Assembly (NCBI RefSeq): GCF_002309535.1
Contig: NZ_CP023275.1
Span: 1,364,001 to 1,428,000, forward strand
Direction of reading: 5' to 3'
DNA from: Sulfurospirillum diekertiae
GTDB taxonomy: Bacteria > Campylobacterota > Campylobacteria > Campylobacterales > Sulfurospirillaceae
Length of the DNA: 64,000 nucleotides
Below the pieces are notes generated by a model that ran no database searches, had not been told where the DNA came from, and saw nothing but the letters and a program-made list of their open reading frames with translations. The position numbers and the translations under genes were made by a program. Positions within the stretch are counted from its first letter, which is position 1, and every line of letters begins with the position of its first letter. This document shows positions 9,264-17,589 of this stretch, piece after piece.

Positions 9264-9700
9264 GTGAGCAAACTTTACTTTGGCTTTCAGCTAATGGCTA
9301 TGATGCCAATAATCTAAATTTCGTTGGTAAGTATGGTAACTCTGCGCTGATGAAAGCGGTACGGGAAGCCAATAGTTACGTTACCAAAGAGCTCATCGAG
9401 GCGGGAGTAGATTTGGAGCTTAAAAACATAGATGGCAATACCGCCATTTGGAATGCCTGTTTCGGTGGGGATTTTGCTTGTGTGAAGCTTTTAGTCAAAG
9501 CGGGCATCCAACTGGATAGTCAAAATGACAATGGCGTGACGGCGTTGATGTATTGTGCAAGTTCAGGGAAAGAGGAGATGACGAGGCTTTTATTGGCGTT
9601 TCATGCCGATACGTCCATCTCTAATTTAGATGGTTTTCAAGCGATTGATCTTGCCAGTACGCCAACGATTTACAAGATGCTTAAAGCGAGTATTCGCTAA
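9260..9700 (+). CDS. Ankyrin repeat protein
   Basis: A 146-residue protein made largely of ankyrin repeats. Recognisable repeat cores are NSALMKAVREANSYVTKELIEAGVD, NTAIWNACFGGDFACVKLLVKAGIQ and VTALMYCASSGKEEMTRLLLAFHAD, with one partial repeat at each end. No signal peptide is seen, so it is probably cytosolic. The ATG at 9260 overlaps the stop of the Tpx-like gene (ATGA), which indicates translational coupling and suggests a shared complex. Ankyrin proteins paired with catalases or peroxidases are known in other bacteria; a partner role here is inference. Confidence 0.9.
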   Translation: MSEQTLLWLSANGYDANNLNFVGKYGNSALMKAVREANSYVTKELIEAGVDLELKNIDGNTAIWNACFGGDFACVKLLVKAGIQLDSQNDNGVTALMYCASSGKEEMTRLLLAFHADTSISNLDGFQAIDLASTPTIYKMLKASIR

Positions 9701-9701
9701 A

Positions 9702-9727
9702 AACTATCTTTACATGTAAAGATAGTT
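9702..9727. terminator. 26-base perfect palindrome built on TTTACATGTAAA, between convergent genes
   Basis: The palindrome CTTTACATGTAAAG (9708-9721) is extended on both sides by AACTAT/ATAGTT to a perfect 26-base inverted repeat. It begins 2 bases after the ankyrin stop and ends 4 bases before the stop of the TolC-like gene on the other strand. Its position suggests a terminator for both directions. The fully self-complementary centre needs a small loop. Confidence 0.7.
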
Positions 9728-9730
9728 GGC

Positions 9731-11032
9731 TCACTTTTGAGAGAGGACTTTTTTCTCAAAAACGTTCCAGCCACACTCAAGCCAGAGGCGTGCACTTTGG
9801 TTAAATAGCTCACTTTGAAGGGTTGCTACTTTAGCTTTGGTTGTAGCCAAATTAGCAATCGCACGGCTGAGTTCATCGGCACTAATGAGTTGGTTATCAA
9901 AGCGTCCTTGCGTAAGGTTGGTATAGGATTCACTTGCTTTTTCTTCGAGTTTGGCGCTTTGAAGCTCGGCATCAAGTGTTTTAATCTCAAGCTCTGTATT
10001 TTCTACCTCAAGAGTGACTTGTTGTTTGTATTCTTCTAAGTTGAAAAAAGCAGACATCTTAGAAGCGCGTGCTGCATCAATCGTGTGCGCATCACTAAAT
10101 CCATTAAAAAGATTCCATGAAGCACTCAGTCCCACATAGCTTTTATCGGCATTAGTATATCCATCACCATTGAGCTCAAGTGAGTCACCTTGCCCTTTTA
10201 AAACACCTACCATCGCAATCGTGGGGTAATTTTTACTTTTTGCAAGTTCAACACTACTTTGCGCGACATCAATCGCTTTTGCCATTACATGTAAATCTTC
10301 ACGTTCATTTAATGCGATCTCTTTTGCTCCATTGCCACTTGGTATTTCAAGGATTTGAAGGGAGTTGGCTTGGAGTGTCTCTATTTTGGTATTAACGATC
10401 AGTGAGAGCTGGTTGAGAAGCTGTCTTTTTTGATTTTGATGGTGAAGGAGTTGTGCTTCAATGTCATATTTTTTGGCTTCGATTGCGTAAAGTTCGCTTT
10501 GAGCTAAAAGTCCATTGGTGTAAAATCCTTTGGCTTTTTGATACGCTTGATTGATGGCAAACTCTGAGCTTTTTAACGCATCAATGACCTTCTCTTCGGT
10601 AATGATAGCACTAAAGAGTTGGGTAACGTGCATGGCAAGATTGCGTTTAAGGTTGGTCAGTTTAAGCGTAGCTTGCTCATTTTCAAAGCGGGCTTTATCA
10701 ATGCTTGCAGAGATAGCAAACCCCGTAAAAAGGGGATAGCTTAAAATCAGTGCACCCTCAAGATGTCTACGTGTACCCACATCGGCTTTGGTTACAGGAA
10801 AAGAGGGCAGATGGAGCGTCATGTTGGGAATTTCATTAAACTCAATAGCGCTTAGTGTGGCATCCAAGGTTGGAAGGTTTTTGCCTAGTGCTGCTTGGTA
10901 AAGTGATTCGGAGGCACCTTCAAGCTCTTTAGCACTTTTATAGCTATTACTTTTCTCCAACAAATTTAAAAGTTCCGTGTATGTTTGTGCCCAAAGACAC
11001 AAAGGAAATAAAAGTAGCAGTAAACGTCGCAT
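9731..11032 (-). CDS. TolC-family outer membrane efflux protein
   Basis: Outer-membrane channel of a tripartite exporter, 433 residues. A short signal peptide (MRRLLLLLFPLCLWAQT) precedes two similar halves of outer membrane efflux protein repeats, rich in long amphipathic helices (for example ARFENEQATLKLTNLKR and ATTKAKVATLQSELF). It is divergent from the HlyD and ABC genes at 11163-16132, which lack an outer membrane component of their own, so it very probably completes that exporter. Confidence 0.88.
   Translation of the reverse strand: MRRLLLLLFPLCLWAQTYTELLNLLEKSNSYKSAKELEGASESLYQAALGKNLPTLDATLSAIEFNEIPNMTLHLPSFPVTKADVGTRRHLEGALILSYPLFTGFAISASIDKARFENEQATLKLTNLKRNLAMHVTQLFSAIITEEKVIDALKSSEFAINQAYQKAKGFYTNGLLAQSELYAIEAKKYDIEAQLLHHQNQKRQLLNQLSLIVNTKIETLQANSLQILEIPSGNGAKEIALNEREDLHVMAKAIDVAQSSVELAKSKNYPTIAMVGVLKGQGDSLELNGDGYTNADKSYVGLSASWNLFNGFSDAHTIDAARASKMSAFFNLEEYKQQVTLEVENTELEIKTLDAELQSAKLEEKASESYTNLTQGRFDNQLISADELSRAIANLATTKAKVATLQSELFNQSARLWLECGWNVFEKKVLSQK
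10284..10295. repeat. ATTACATGTAAA, one-mismatch copy of the palindrome
   Basis: Inside the TolC-like gene, read on the minus strand as part of EDLHVMAK. Confidence 0.7.
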
Positions 11033-11064
11033 GAACCGTCCTTGCGAAACATCATGATTATAGT

Positions 11065-11084
11065 GTTAATAGTATTGCTAATAG
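11065..11084. promoter_or_regulatory. Direct repeats in the divergent exporter promoter region
   Basis: GTTAATAG (11065-11072) and GCTAATAG (11077-11084) start 12 bases apart in the 130-base gap between the divergent TolC-like and HlyD-like genes. A spacing of about one helical turn suits a regulator binding site. No regulator gene is adjacent. A TATAAT box for the HlyD side lies at 11130-11135. Confidence 0.35.
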
Positions 11085-11129
11085 CGTTAAATTGCTCTTA
11101 ATTTAGGTAAAAATATACCAAAGAAGTTA

Positions 11130-11135
11130 TATAAT
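11130..11135 (+). promoter_or_regulatory. Likely -10 box (TATAAT) of the exporter operon
   Basis: TATAAT 27 bases before the ATG of the HlyD-like gene, downstream of the TAATAG direct repeats. An AAGGAG ribosome site follows it. Confidence 0.5.
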
Positions 11136-11162
11136 AGTTTACTCTTCAACCAAGGAGCGTGA

Positions 11163-12320
11163 ATGTTAGAAAAAATCAAACAGTATCGTCTAGGTGTGGC
11201 TATTTTAGCTTTGGTCTTAATCGCGTTAGGGCTGATTATTAATAAGCTCATTGCTCCAACGCTTGCAGCCAATTTAGTTCAAGGTTCTGGACGTATGGAT
11301 GGTGATTTGATTAATTTAAATGCCAAGTATGCAGGGCGAATTACCACTTTAAACATTCAAGAGGGACAAAAAATAGCACTCAATCAAACAGTTGCCGTGC
11401 TTTCAAGCGAAGAGTATGAAGCGCAAAAAGCACAAATTGAGGCGCAAATTGGTGCTAGGGTACAAGAGCTAAATGCCAAAGTTACAGAGCTTGAAATTGC
11501 TTCTAAAACCATTCCTGAAACACTTTCAAAAGCCAAAGACAATCTTGCTATTAAACAACATCAACGCGCGGAACTTGATAAAAATATTGCTTCACAAACC
11601 AGTATTTTAGCGCAAGATAAGCATGATTTTGAGCGTATGAAAAACTTGTTTGAACAAAATCTTATCGAAAAACGTCAAGTAGAAACCGCAGCGCTAAAAT
11701 TTCAAACCAGTGGGGATTTACTCGCAGGATTGCATCAAAAAAGAGAGCAACTCAGCCTTGCAATCAATGTTGCTAATAGCGAACTCATTGAGGCAACAGC
11801 ACATCAGAAAACATTGCAGGCAATGCAACAAGGTATCGAAGCGCTCAAATCATCCTTAAAAGCGTTAGAAGCGTCCAAAACGCAAATCGAAGCAGTCTTA
11901 AATGAGATGACATTGCGTTCTTCAGTGGATGGCGTTGTCGTGGAAAAAATTGCCAATCAAGGTGAAGTCGTTGGGGCTGGAAGCGTTGTTGCTACCTTGC
12001 TTGATCCAAACTCCCTTTATCTAAAAATCTTTGTCGATACCAAACAAAATGGAAACCTTCAAGTTGGCAATGATGCCGTCATCTTTCTAGATGGAAAACC
12101 CAATGAGCCCATTCCTGCAAAAGTCGTGCGCATCGAGCAAAAAGCAGAATTTACCCCCAAAGAGGTCAGCGTTCCGAGTGACCGAATTCAGAGGGTTTTT
12201 GCTTTACATGTAAAGCCACTTTCACCACAGCCGACCCTGAAACTGGGTATTCCTGCCGTTGGTGTTGTTTCCATGGATGGTAAGAATTTACCAAAAAGTT
12301 TAAACAACGTTCCTGAATGA
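11163..12320 (+). CDS. HlyD-family membrane fusion protein of an ABC exporter
   Basis: Periplasmic adaptor linking the inner membrane ABC transporter to the outer membrane channel, 385 residues. One N-terminal membrane anchor (about residues 12-33) is followed by the first half of a lipoyl-type hairpin (INLNAKYAGRITTLNIQEGQKI), a long coiled coil (about 90-255), the second lipoyl half (RSSVDGVVVEKIANQGEVVGAG) and a beta-barrel domain. Resemblance is to YhiI/YbhG-type adaptors. The ABC gene starts 7 bases after the stop. A copy of the TTTACATGTAAA palindrome lies in its 3' part, read as LHVK. Confidence 0.9.
   Translation: MLEKIKQYRLGVAILALVLIALGLIINKLIAPTLAANLVQGSGRMDGDLINLNAKYAGRITTLNIQEGQKIALNQTVAVLSSEEYEAQKAQIEAQIGARVQELNAKVTELEIASKTIPETLSKAKDNLAIKQHQRAELDKNIASQTSILAQDKHDFERMKNLFEQNLIEKRQVETAALKFQTSGDLLAGLHQKREQLSLAINVANSELIEATAHQKTLQAMQQGIEALKSSLKALEASKTQIEAVLNEMTLRSSVDGVVVEKIANQGEVVGAGSVVATLLDPNSLYLKIFVDTKQNGNLQVGNDAVIFLDGKPNEPIPAKVVRIEQKAEFTPKEVSVPSDRIQRVFALHVKPLSPQPTLKLGIPAVGVVSMDGKNLPKSLNNVPE
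12203..12214. repeat. TTTACATGTAAA palindrome, exact (GCTTTACATGTAAAGC)
   Basis: Inside the HlyD-like gene, in frame as ALHVKP. The perfect palindrome is 16 bases (12201-12216). Confidence 0.95.
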
Positions 12321-12327
12321 GTCTAAT

Positions 12328-13941
12328 ATGGAATTGAACGTTGATAATGTCAGTGTCCATCATAAAAAAAGTTTAGGCATTGCTGGAGCAAATTTATCGG
12401 CACACGAGGGTGAAATCATCGGTTTTATCGGTGCGGATGGTGCGGGTAAAAGCTCCCTCATTCATGCGATAGCGGGGGTTATTCCGTTTAAGGGAAATGT
12501 CACCTTTAATGGAGTGACATACCATTCACCTAAAGAGGCTGAACCGCTTAAAGCCTCCATTGGACTGATGCCACAGGGGATTGGGTTAGTATTGTATGAA
12601 CTCTTAACCATTGATGAGCATCTTCGTTTTTTTGCCAATATCCATAACATTCATCAAGACAGTGTCTTTGAATCATACAAGCTTCGCCTTTTAAAAATGG
12701 CAGGGCTGGATGCCTTTCAAGATCGCCAAGCAGGAAAACTAAGTGGTGGTATGATGCAAAAGCTCTCTCTTATCTGTACTCTTTTGCACCGTCCTAAACT
12801 ATTGCTTTTGGATGAACCGACCACGGGTGTCGATCCGCTCAGTCGTATTGAGTTATGGGAAATTTTGGATGAAATACGTAAAAGCGAAGGAACCATTTCC
12901 ATCATTAGTACGGCATACATGCAAGAAGCTGCCAAGATGGACAGAATCTTACTTTTCGATGAGCAAGAAATCATCGCGCAAGGTACTTCAAGCGAACTGA
13001 TAGACTCTGTTCGCTCTATGAGTTATGTTGAGGGTATCCAAACAGAAGAACCTTGCATTCACACCTTGCATGTAACGTATTGTCTTGGCGCGTTAGAGGA
13101 AAAACATATCGAACCAACCCTTGAAGCACTTTTTTTTGTCAATGCCCTTCAAAGAGGCAGAAAAATGCCCATCATTGAGATTACCAATAAAGAACAAACC
13201 ATTGATTTACCGGATATTGTTATGGAAGCCAAAGGATTAACCAAAGTTTTTGGCAATTTTATTGCCAATGAAGATGTCGATATGACACTCCATAAAGGTG
13301 AAATTTTAGGGCTTTTGGGTGCCAATGGTGCAGGAAAAACGACATTTATTAAAATGCTTTTAGGACTTTACCCGATTGATGGAGGCGAGTTAACACTTCT
13401 TGGAAAGTCTATTCAAACCCAAGTTGATCGCCAAGCACTCAAAGCGAGCATTGGCTATGTAAGTCAGCATTTTGCGCTTTATAATGACATGAGTGTGGAA
13501 GAAAATCTGCTCTATGCCGCTTCGATGCGGGGTATTGCAAACGATGTTGCTAAAAGTCGTATTGCACGTTATGCGTTAGAACTTGGGTTTGACGAATTTC
13601 TAAGCTCAATGCCACAAGAGCTGCCACTGGGCATTAATCAGCGTTTTTCAATTGCCTCTGCACTGTTGCATGAACCAGTGATTTTGTTTTTAGATGAGCC
13701 GACTTCGGGGGTTGATTCTATTGCGAGAGCGAAGTTTTGGGAGCTGTTAAAACTTCTCAAAGAGCGCTGGGAAATCGCCATTTTGATTACCACGCATTAC
13801 ATGAGTGAAGCGGAATTTTGTGATCGTGTGGTGTTGTTGCGTCAAGGTAAAAAGATTGCCGATCATACGATTGCAGAGTTTTATGCCAAGCACCCTAAAG
13901 CACAAAGTTTTGAAGAGATTTTCTTGGAGTATTACCGATGA
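12328..13941 (+). CDS. ABC exporter ATPase with two fused nucleotide-binding domains
   Basis: A 537-residue protein carrying both ATPase domains of an ABC-2 exporter. Domain 1 has Walker A GADGAGKS (35-42), signature LSGGMMQK and Walker B LLLLDEPTTGVDP. Domain 2 has Walker A GANGAGKT (331-338) and Walker B ILFLDEPTSGVDS, but its signature region reads LPLGINQRFS instead of LSGGQ. Similar double ATPases (YhiH/RbbA type) accompany YhiI and YhhJ homologues, which is also the gene order here. The substrate is unknown. The stop overlaps the next gene's ATG by 4 bases. Confidence 0.9.
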   Translation: MELNVDNVSVHHKKSLGIAGANLSAHEGEIIGFIGADGAGKSSLIHAIAGVIPFKGNVTFNGVTYHSPKEAEPLKASIGLMPQGIGLVLYELLTIDEHLRFFANIHNIHQDSVFESYKLRLLKMAGLDAFQDRQAGKLSGGMMQKLSLICTLLHRPKLLLLDEPTTGVDPLSRIELWEILDEIRKSEGTISIISTAYMQEAAKMDRILLFDEQEIIAQGTSSELIDSVRSMSYVEGIQTEEPCIHTLHVTYCLGALEEKHIEPTLEALFFVNALQRGRKMPIIEITNKEQTIDLPDIVMEAKGLTKVFGNFIANEDVDMTLHKGEILGLLGANGAGKTTFIKMLLGLYPIDGGELTLLGKSIQTQVDRQALKASIGYVSQHFALYNDMSVEENLLYAASMRGIANDVAKSRIARYALELGFDEFLSSMPQELPLGINQRFSIASALLHEPVILFLDEPTSGVDSIARAKFWELLKLLKERWEIAILITTHYMSEAEFCDRVVLLRQGKKIADHTIAEFYAKHPKAQSFEEIFLEYYR

Positions 13942-15056
13942 AACTGGGCGTCATCAAAGCGTATGTGCTTAAAGAACTCACGGAGATTGTACGATCACGC
14001 TTGATTATTATGGTCTATTTGATGCCAACGATGGTATTGGTACTTTTTGGGTATGGTATTCGCATGGAAGTTACAGGAGCACGCACACTCATTATTGATA
14101 ACGATCAGAGCCATTATTCTCAGCTTCTTGTGAGTAAGTTTGAACACTCAAAATACTTTGATGCAACCATTGAAAAACGAGGTGAAGCCAAGGCACTGGA
14201 TGAAATTCATAAAGCTAAAAGCGACATTTTGATCATCATTCCTGAGAGCTTTGAGAAGCGACTTTTACATGGTCAATCTACACAAATTGGTGTCTTTGTC
14301 GATGCCGCGTTTCCGATGCGAGGTTCAACAATGGAGAGTTATGTCAAAGGTGTTGTCCTCGATGCTGCCAGTCAGATGCTGGAGCGCTTAGGTGGCAATG
14401 CTCCAACGATTAACATCAACCAACGCACCCTTTTTAACCAAGCGATGCGTGATGAAGATGCCATCGTTCCTGGTCTGATTGGGCTTGTTTTGCTCATTGC
14501 TCCTGCTATTTTAGCTGCCCTTTTGATCGTTAAAGAGAAGGAGCGGGGGACAATTTTTAACTTTTATGCATCGCCACTGTCTAAAGGTGAGTTTATTGCC
14601 GCCAAACTTATTCCTGTTTTTTTACTGCACTCCATCAATATTTTCATTCTTTTTCTTTGGGCAACCTATCTGTTTGAAGTGCCATTTCGGGGCAGCTTCT
14701 TGCTCTATTGGCTCACGTCTGAGCTCTATTTGATGATTAGTCTCTCTATTGGAATGCTAATCTCTATTGTGACAAGCACTCAAATTGTCGCGGTGGTTTT
14801 GACGGTCATTGTGACCATTATACCTGGGTTTTTATATTCAGGGATTTTGATGCCGATCTCTTCAATGATCGGTGTTTCACGCTATGAAGCGCACATTTTT
14901 CCGGTAATGTACTATAACCATATTCTCTACGATGTCTTTTTAGTGGGGGAAGGGCTTGCTTCGTCCAAAACGGTAATGTACATTGTTATTTTGGCTTTTT
15001 ATGCTTTTTTTATGCTGACTCTTGGAAGTTTCTTACTGAAAAAGGAACTCAAATGA
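13938..15056 (+). CDS. ABC-2 type exporter permease (first of two)
   Basis: Inner membrane permease of the ABC-2 family, 372 residues. The order is one N-terminal membrane helix (about 22-42), a large extracytoplasmic domain to about residue 175, then five hydrophobic helices. The motif KEKERGTIFNFYASPLSKGEFIAAKL is the typical cytoplasmic loop of YhhJ/YbhS-type permeases. It overlaps the ATPase gene and the second permease gene by 4 bases each, so the subunits are translated as a set. Confidence 0.9.
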   Translation: MKLGVIKAYVLKELTEIVRSRLIIMVYLMPTMVLVLFGYGIRMEVTGARTLIIDNDQSHYSQLLVSKFEHSKYFDATIEKRGEAKALDEIHKAKSDILIIIPESFEKRLLHGQSTQIGVFVDAAFPMRGSTMESYVKGVVLDAASQMLERLGGNAPTININQRTLFNQAMRDEDAIVPGLIGLVLLIAPAILAALLIVKEKERGTIFNFYASPLSKGEFIAAKLIPVFLLHSINIFILFLWATYLFEVPFRGSFLLYWLTSELYLMISLSIGMLISIVTSTQIVAVVLTVIVTIIPGFLYSGILMPISSMIGVSRYEAHIFPVMYYNHILYDVFLVGEGLASSKTVMYIVILAFYAFFMLTLGSFLLKKELK

Positions 15057-16132
15057 AAATATTTTGGGCTGTTGTGGGCAAAGAGTTACTCAGTTTCATA
15101 CGTTCATGGCAGTTGGTTTTTGTTGTCCTTTATGCCTTTAGTTTTGAAGTCTATATTGCAGGCAGTGGTATTGAGCTTAAACCCCGCAATATTGCCGTTG
15201 GGTATGTAGATAGTAGTGGAGGAGGGCTGAGTCAGAAGTTCTTGAGTTACTTCCATGCACCAGAATTTTTAAAACCCATTTTCTTTGAGTCACAAGAAAA
15301 ACTCTCCCAAGCGGTGTTTGATAAAGAGATCATGGTAGGCTTAGTATTTGATGATACCTTTGAGCAAAATTTTCGTAAAAATCATGCGACTACTTTGCAT
15401 GTTTTACTCGATGCCACGGCAGCATCACAAGCCTTTACGGCTCTAAGTTATTTGCAAAATATTGCGATTAATTTCACAGCACGTTCTTTTCCTGTGGAAC
15501 TCGTGACACACAAACTCTTTAATGAAAACGCAGACAATCACACCTTTATGGCATTGACGGAATTGCTCTCGATCACAACCCTTTTATCGGTCATTTTAAC
15601 CGCGGTCGTGTTTGTGAAAGAGAAAGAGGAGGGGACATGGGACATTATGCTTTTGATGCCAGTGAATGCAAAGGTTATCATTTTAGCGAAGTCTTTTTCG
15701 CAGGTAATTATCGTCATGGTTGGTATTGTTATCTCGGTGGGCTTTGTGATTTTTGGAGTGTTCAATACACCCATTAATGGCTCATTTTTTGCCTTTTTAC
15801 TGCTAAGTTTTCTCTATGCTTTCACAGGAGCGGGCATTGGACTTTTCATTGCAGCGATTGCGAAAGATGTGATGCAAGTCGCCCAACTTTCCATCGTCAT
15901 CATGTTACCCCTTATTTTTCTCAGCGGCGCATGGACACCCATATATGCAATGCACCCACTGTTACAGAAGTTTTCATTGATCTCTCCACTGCGTTATTAC
16001 ATCGAAGGAACAGAGAGTATTTTCTTTAGAGGAACACCATTTTTAGAACTTTATCCGTATTTTTTAGGGGTAACTATCGTGGGAAGTGTACTTTATGTTA
16101 TTGGTTTTAGAAGAATTGGGCGGTTATTTTAA
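15053..16132 (+). CDS. ABC-2 type exporter permease (second of two)
   Basis: Second ABC-2 permease of the same exporter, 359 residues, with the same plan as its neighbour: N-terminal helix, external domain, then five or six helices. The loop motif is KEKEEGTWDIMLLMPVNAKVIILAKS. The two permeases probably form the heterodimeric membrane pore. It is the last gene of the exporter operon; a strong hairpin follows 9 bases after the stop. Confidence 0.9.
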   Translation: MKIFWAVVGKELLSFIRSWQLVFVVLYAFSFEVYIAGSGIELKPRNIAVGYVDSSGGGLSQKFLSYFHAPEFLKPIFFESQEKLSQAVFDKEIMVGLVFDDTFEQNFRKNHATTLHVLLDATAASQAFTALSYLQNIAINFTARSFPVELVTHKLFNENADNHTFMALTELLSITTLLSVILTAVVFVKEKEEGTWDIMLLMPVNAKVIILAKSFSQVIIVMVGIVISVGFVIFGVFNTPINGSFFAFLLLSFLYAFTGAGIGLFIAAIAKDVMQVAQLSIVIMLPLIFLSGAWTPIYAMHPLLQKFSLISPLRYYIEGTESIFFRGTPFLELYPYFLGVTIVGSVLYVIGFRRIGRLF

Positions 16133-16141
16133 TTTGATAAC

Positions 16142-16171
16142 GCCAAACAAGCAAAGGTTTGCTTGTTTGGC
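16142..16171. terminator. Perfect 14-bp hairpin after the exporter operon
   Basis: Arms GCCAAACAAGCAAA (16142-16155) and TTTGCTTGTTTGGC (16158-16171) match perfectly around a GG loop. No long T run follows, yet the position between convergent genes suggests termination. Confidence 0.75.
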
Positions 16172-16229
16172 TACGTTACACTCGGTTCTGAAGCTTTCCG
16201 ACTATCGTTAGCAGAATGATGTGATATGT

Positions 16230-16241
16230 TTTACATGTAAA
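16230..16241. repeat. TTTACATGTAAA palindrome, exact
   Basis: Between the convergent ends of the exporter operon and the MarC-like gene, ending 3 bases before the latter's stop codon. Confidence 0.95.
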
Positions 16242-16243
16242 GA

Positions 16244-16849
16244 TTAATGTAAGAAGTTTTTGATACCTGTGAAAATAAGTTGAGCTGAAAGTGCAGAAAG
16301 AACCAGTCCTGTGACTTTACTAAAGACAACAAGCCCCGTACGTCCAATGAGCTTTTCAATATGCCCTGAGAGATACAATAACAATCCAATGCTGAAGATT
16401 GCCACTAAAAGTGCACTTGAACCTAAAATAAGGTCTTCAAAGCCATCCATATCGGCTCCCATGACCATTAAAGCACCCACGGTTCCAGGTCCAACGGTAA
16501 CAGGAATTGCCAAAGGTACAACGGCATGTTTTAAGATATCAGCTTTACAGGTAGGTTCAGCGTTGATGTCTTTTTGTACTAGGTCAACAGCGGTTAAAAA
16601 GAGTAATGCACCTGCACCAATACGAAATGCATCAAGAGTAATGCCAAAAAGTTCAAAAATATATTTTCCGAAAAAAAGAATAATAAGACAGGTGATGGAA
16701 ATAGCCAAAGTCACTTTAATTGCAAGACGCTTTTTATCGCTCTCATCAATCCCTTTGGTCATCGACAAAAAGATAGTCGTGACAAAAAATGGTGTCATAA
16801 TGAAAAAGAATTTGACATAAATCGCAAAAAAAGTAGAGAGGTGAATCAT
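16244..16849 (-). CDS. MarC-family integral membrane protein
   Basis: A 201-residue protein with six hydrophobic helices. Family landmarks are the N-terminal TFFAIYVKFFFIMTPFFVTTIFLSMTKG, GALLFLTAVDLV, VPLAIPVTVGPGTVGALMVMG and the final VTGLVLSALSAQLIFTGIKNF. MarC/UPF0056 proteins are inner membrane proteins without an established substrate; early links to multiple antibiotic resistance were not upheld. It is divergent from the 201-residue gene at 16915. Confidence 0.88.
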   Translation of the reverse strand: MIHLSTFFAIYVKFFFIMTPFFVTTIFLSMTKGIDESDKKRLAIKVTLAISITCLIILFFGKYIFELFGITLDAFRIGAGALLFLTAVDLVQKDINAEPTCKADILKHAVVPLAIPVTVGPGTVGALMVMGADMDGFEDLILGSSALLVAIFSIGLLLYLSGHIEKLIGRTGLVVFSKVTGLVLSALSAQLIFTGIKNFLH

Positions 16850-16914
16850 GCATGCTCCTTAAAAAGAGTTGGCATTATAGCACTTTTTCAGTTCCTCTTT
16901 GGCAGAATAGGGTC

Positions 16915-17520
16915 ATGAAAAAAGAGATCCTTTACCTAACCGAATACTTAGCCAAAAGTGAAAATGAGCAAGAGCGAACTTTTTATGCACTCTTGATTCA
17001 AACCCTTGCCGACTTAGAGGTGTACTCGCCTACTAAATTTACACAAGCGCAGATTGGCTCTTTGATGTCACGACAGGGATTAAACATTCCTTCTAGTTGT
17101 AAAGAGGGCATTCAAGCACTTGATTCTCTGTTTGAATCCATCATACCAAAGCCACTTCAAGAGGCGAAAAAAACTCTTTTTATGACCCTTCTCAATGTTA
17201 ACTTTCCTAAAAAGAAAGGCTTTTTGAGTGTCTCTTTAGACCTTTTTCTCTCGCAACTTGAACCCGTTGAAAAAAGCATCTATGAGAATTTTTTAGCCTA
17301 TGTTTCTGGACTCAACCGTGCTCTTGCACTCTTTTTTATCTTAGGTAAAGAAGATACTCAAAACTTTACGCCTGAGCGTTTAGTCGCTTTTGGAGAGTCT
17401 TTACATGGTAAACTTTTAGAGTTTTTATTTAACGAAGAAGAGACGGCACTTTTAAGTCAAGGTCTTAAAGAATTACTGGGTGTTTACCTCAGTTTATATG
17501 GCAAATACCTTTACATGTAA
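16915..17520 (+). CDS. Conserved-looking protein of unknown function; its stop codon lies in the palindrome
   Basis: I do not recognise this 201-residue soluble protein. The ATG at 16915 is preferred; the open frame upstream has no good ribosome site. It is predicted mostly helical, has one Cys, and no signal peptide or membrane helix. The last four codons (CTT TAC ATG TAA) are part of the CTTTACATGTAAAG palindrome, so the repeat supplies both the final residues LYM and the stop. It is monocistronic, divergent from marC. Confidence 0.75.
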   Translation: MKKEILYLTEYLAKSENEQERTFYALLIQTLADLEVYSPTKFTQAQIGSLMSRQGLNIPSSCKEGIQALDSLFESIIPKPLQEAKKTLFMTLLNVNFPKKKGFLSVSLDLFLSQLEPVEKSIYENFLAYVSGLNRALALFFILGKEDTQNFTPERLVAFGESLHGKLLEFLFNEEETALLSQGLKELLGVYLSLYGKYLYM

Positions 17521-17521
17521 A
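17510..17521. repeat. TTTACATGTAAA palindrome, exact, overlapping a stop codon
   Basis: The 14-base form spans 17509-17522. Its TAA is the stop codon of the 201-residue gene. This is the only copy read in the stop-containing frame. Confidence 0.95.
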
Positions 17522-17589
17522 GCAAAACGGTCAATTTTAGTCTTTCGTTTACGTTATAATTGTCATTATAAATTATAAAGGTATAGAAA

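Noticed and set aside
16311-16820. 169-residue open frame antisense to the MarC-like gene
   Set aside because: Ser/Lys-rich composition with no family resemblance, fully inside a well-supported gene on the other strand.
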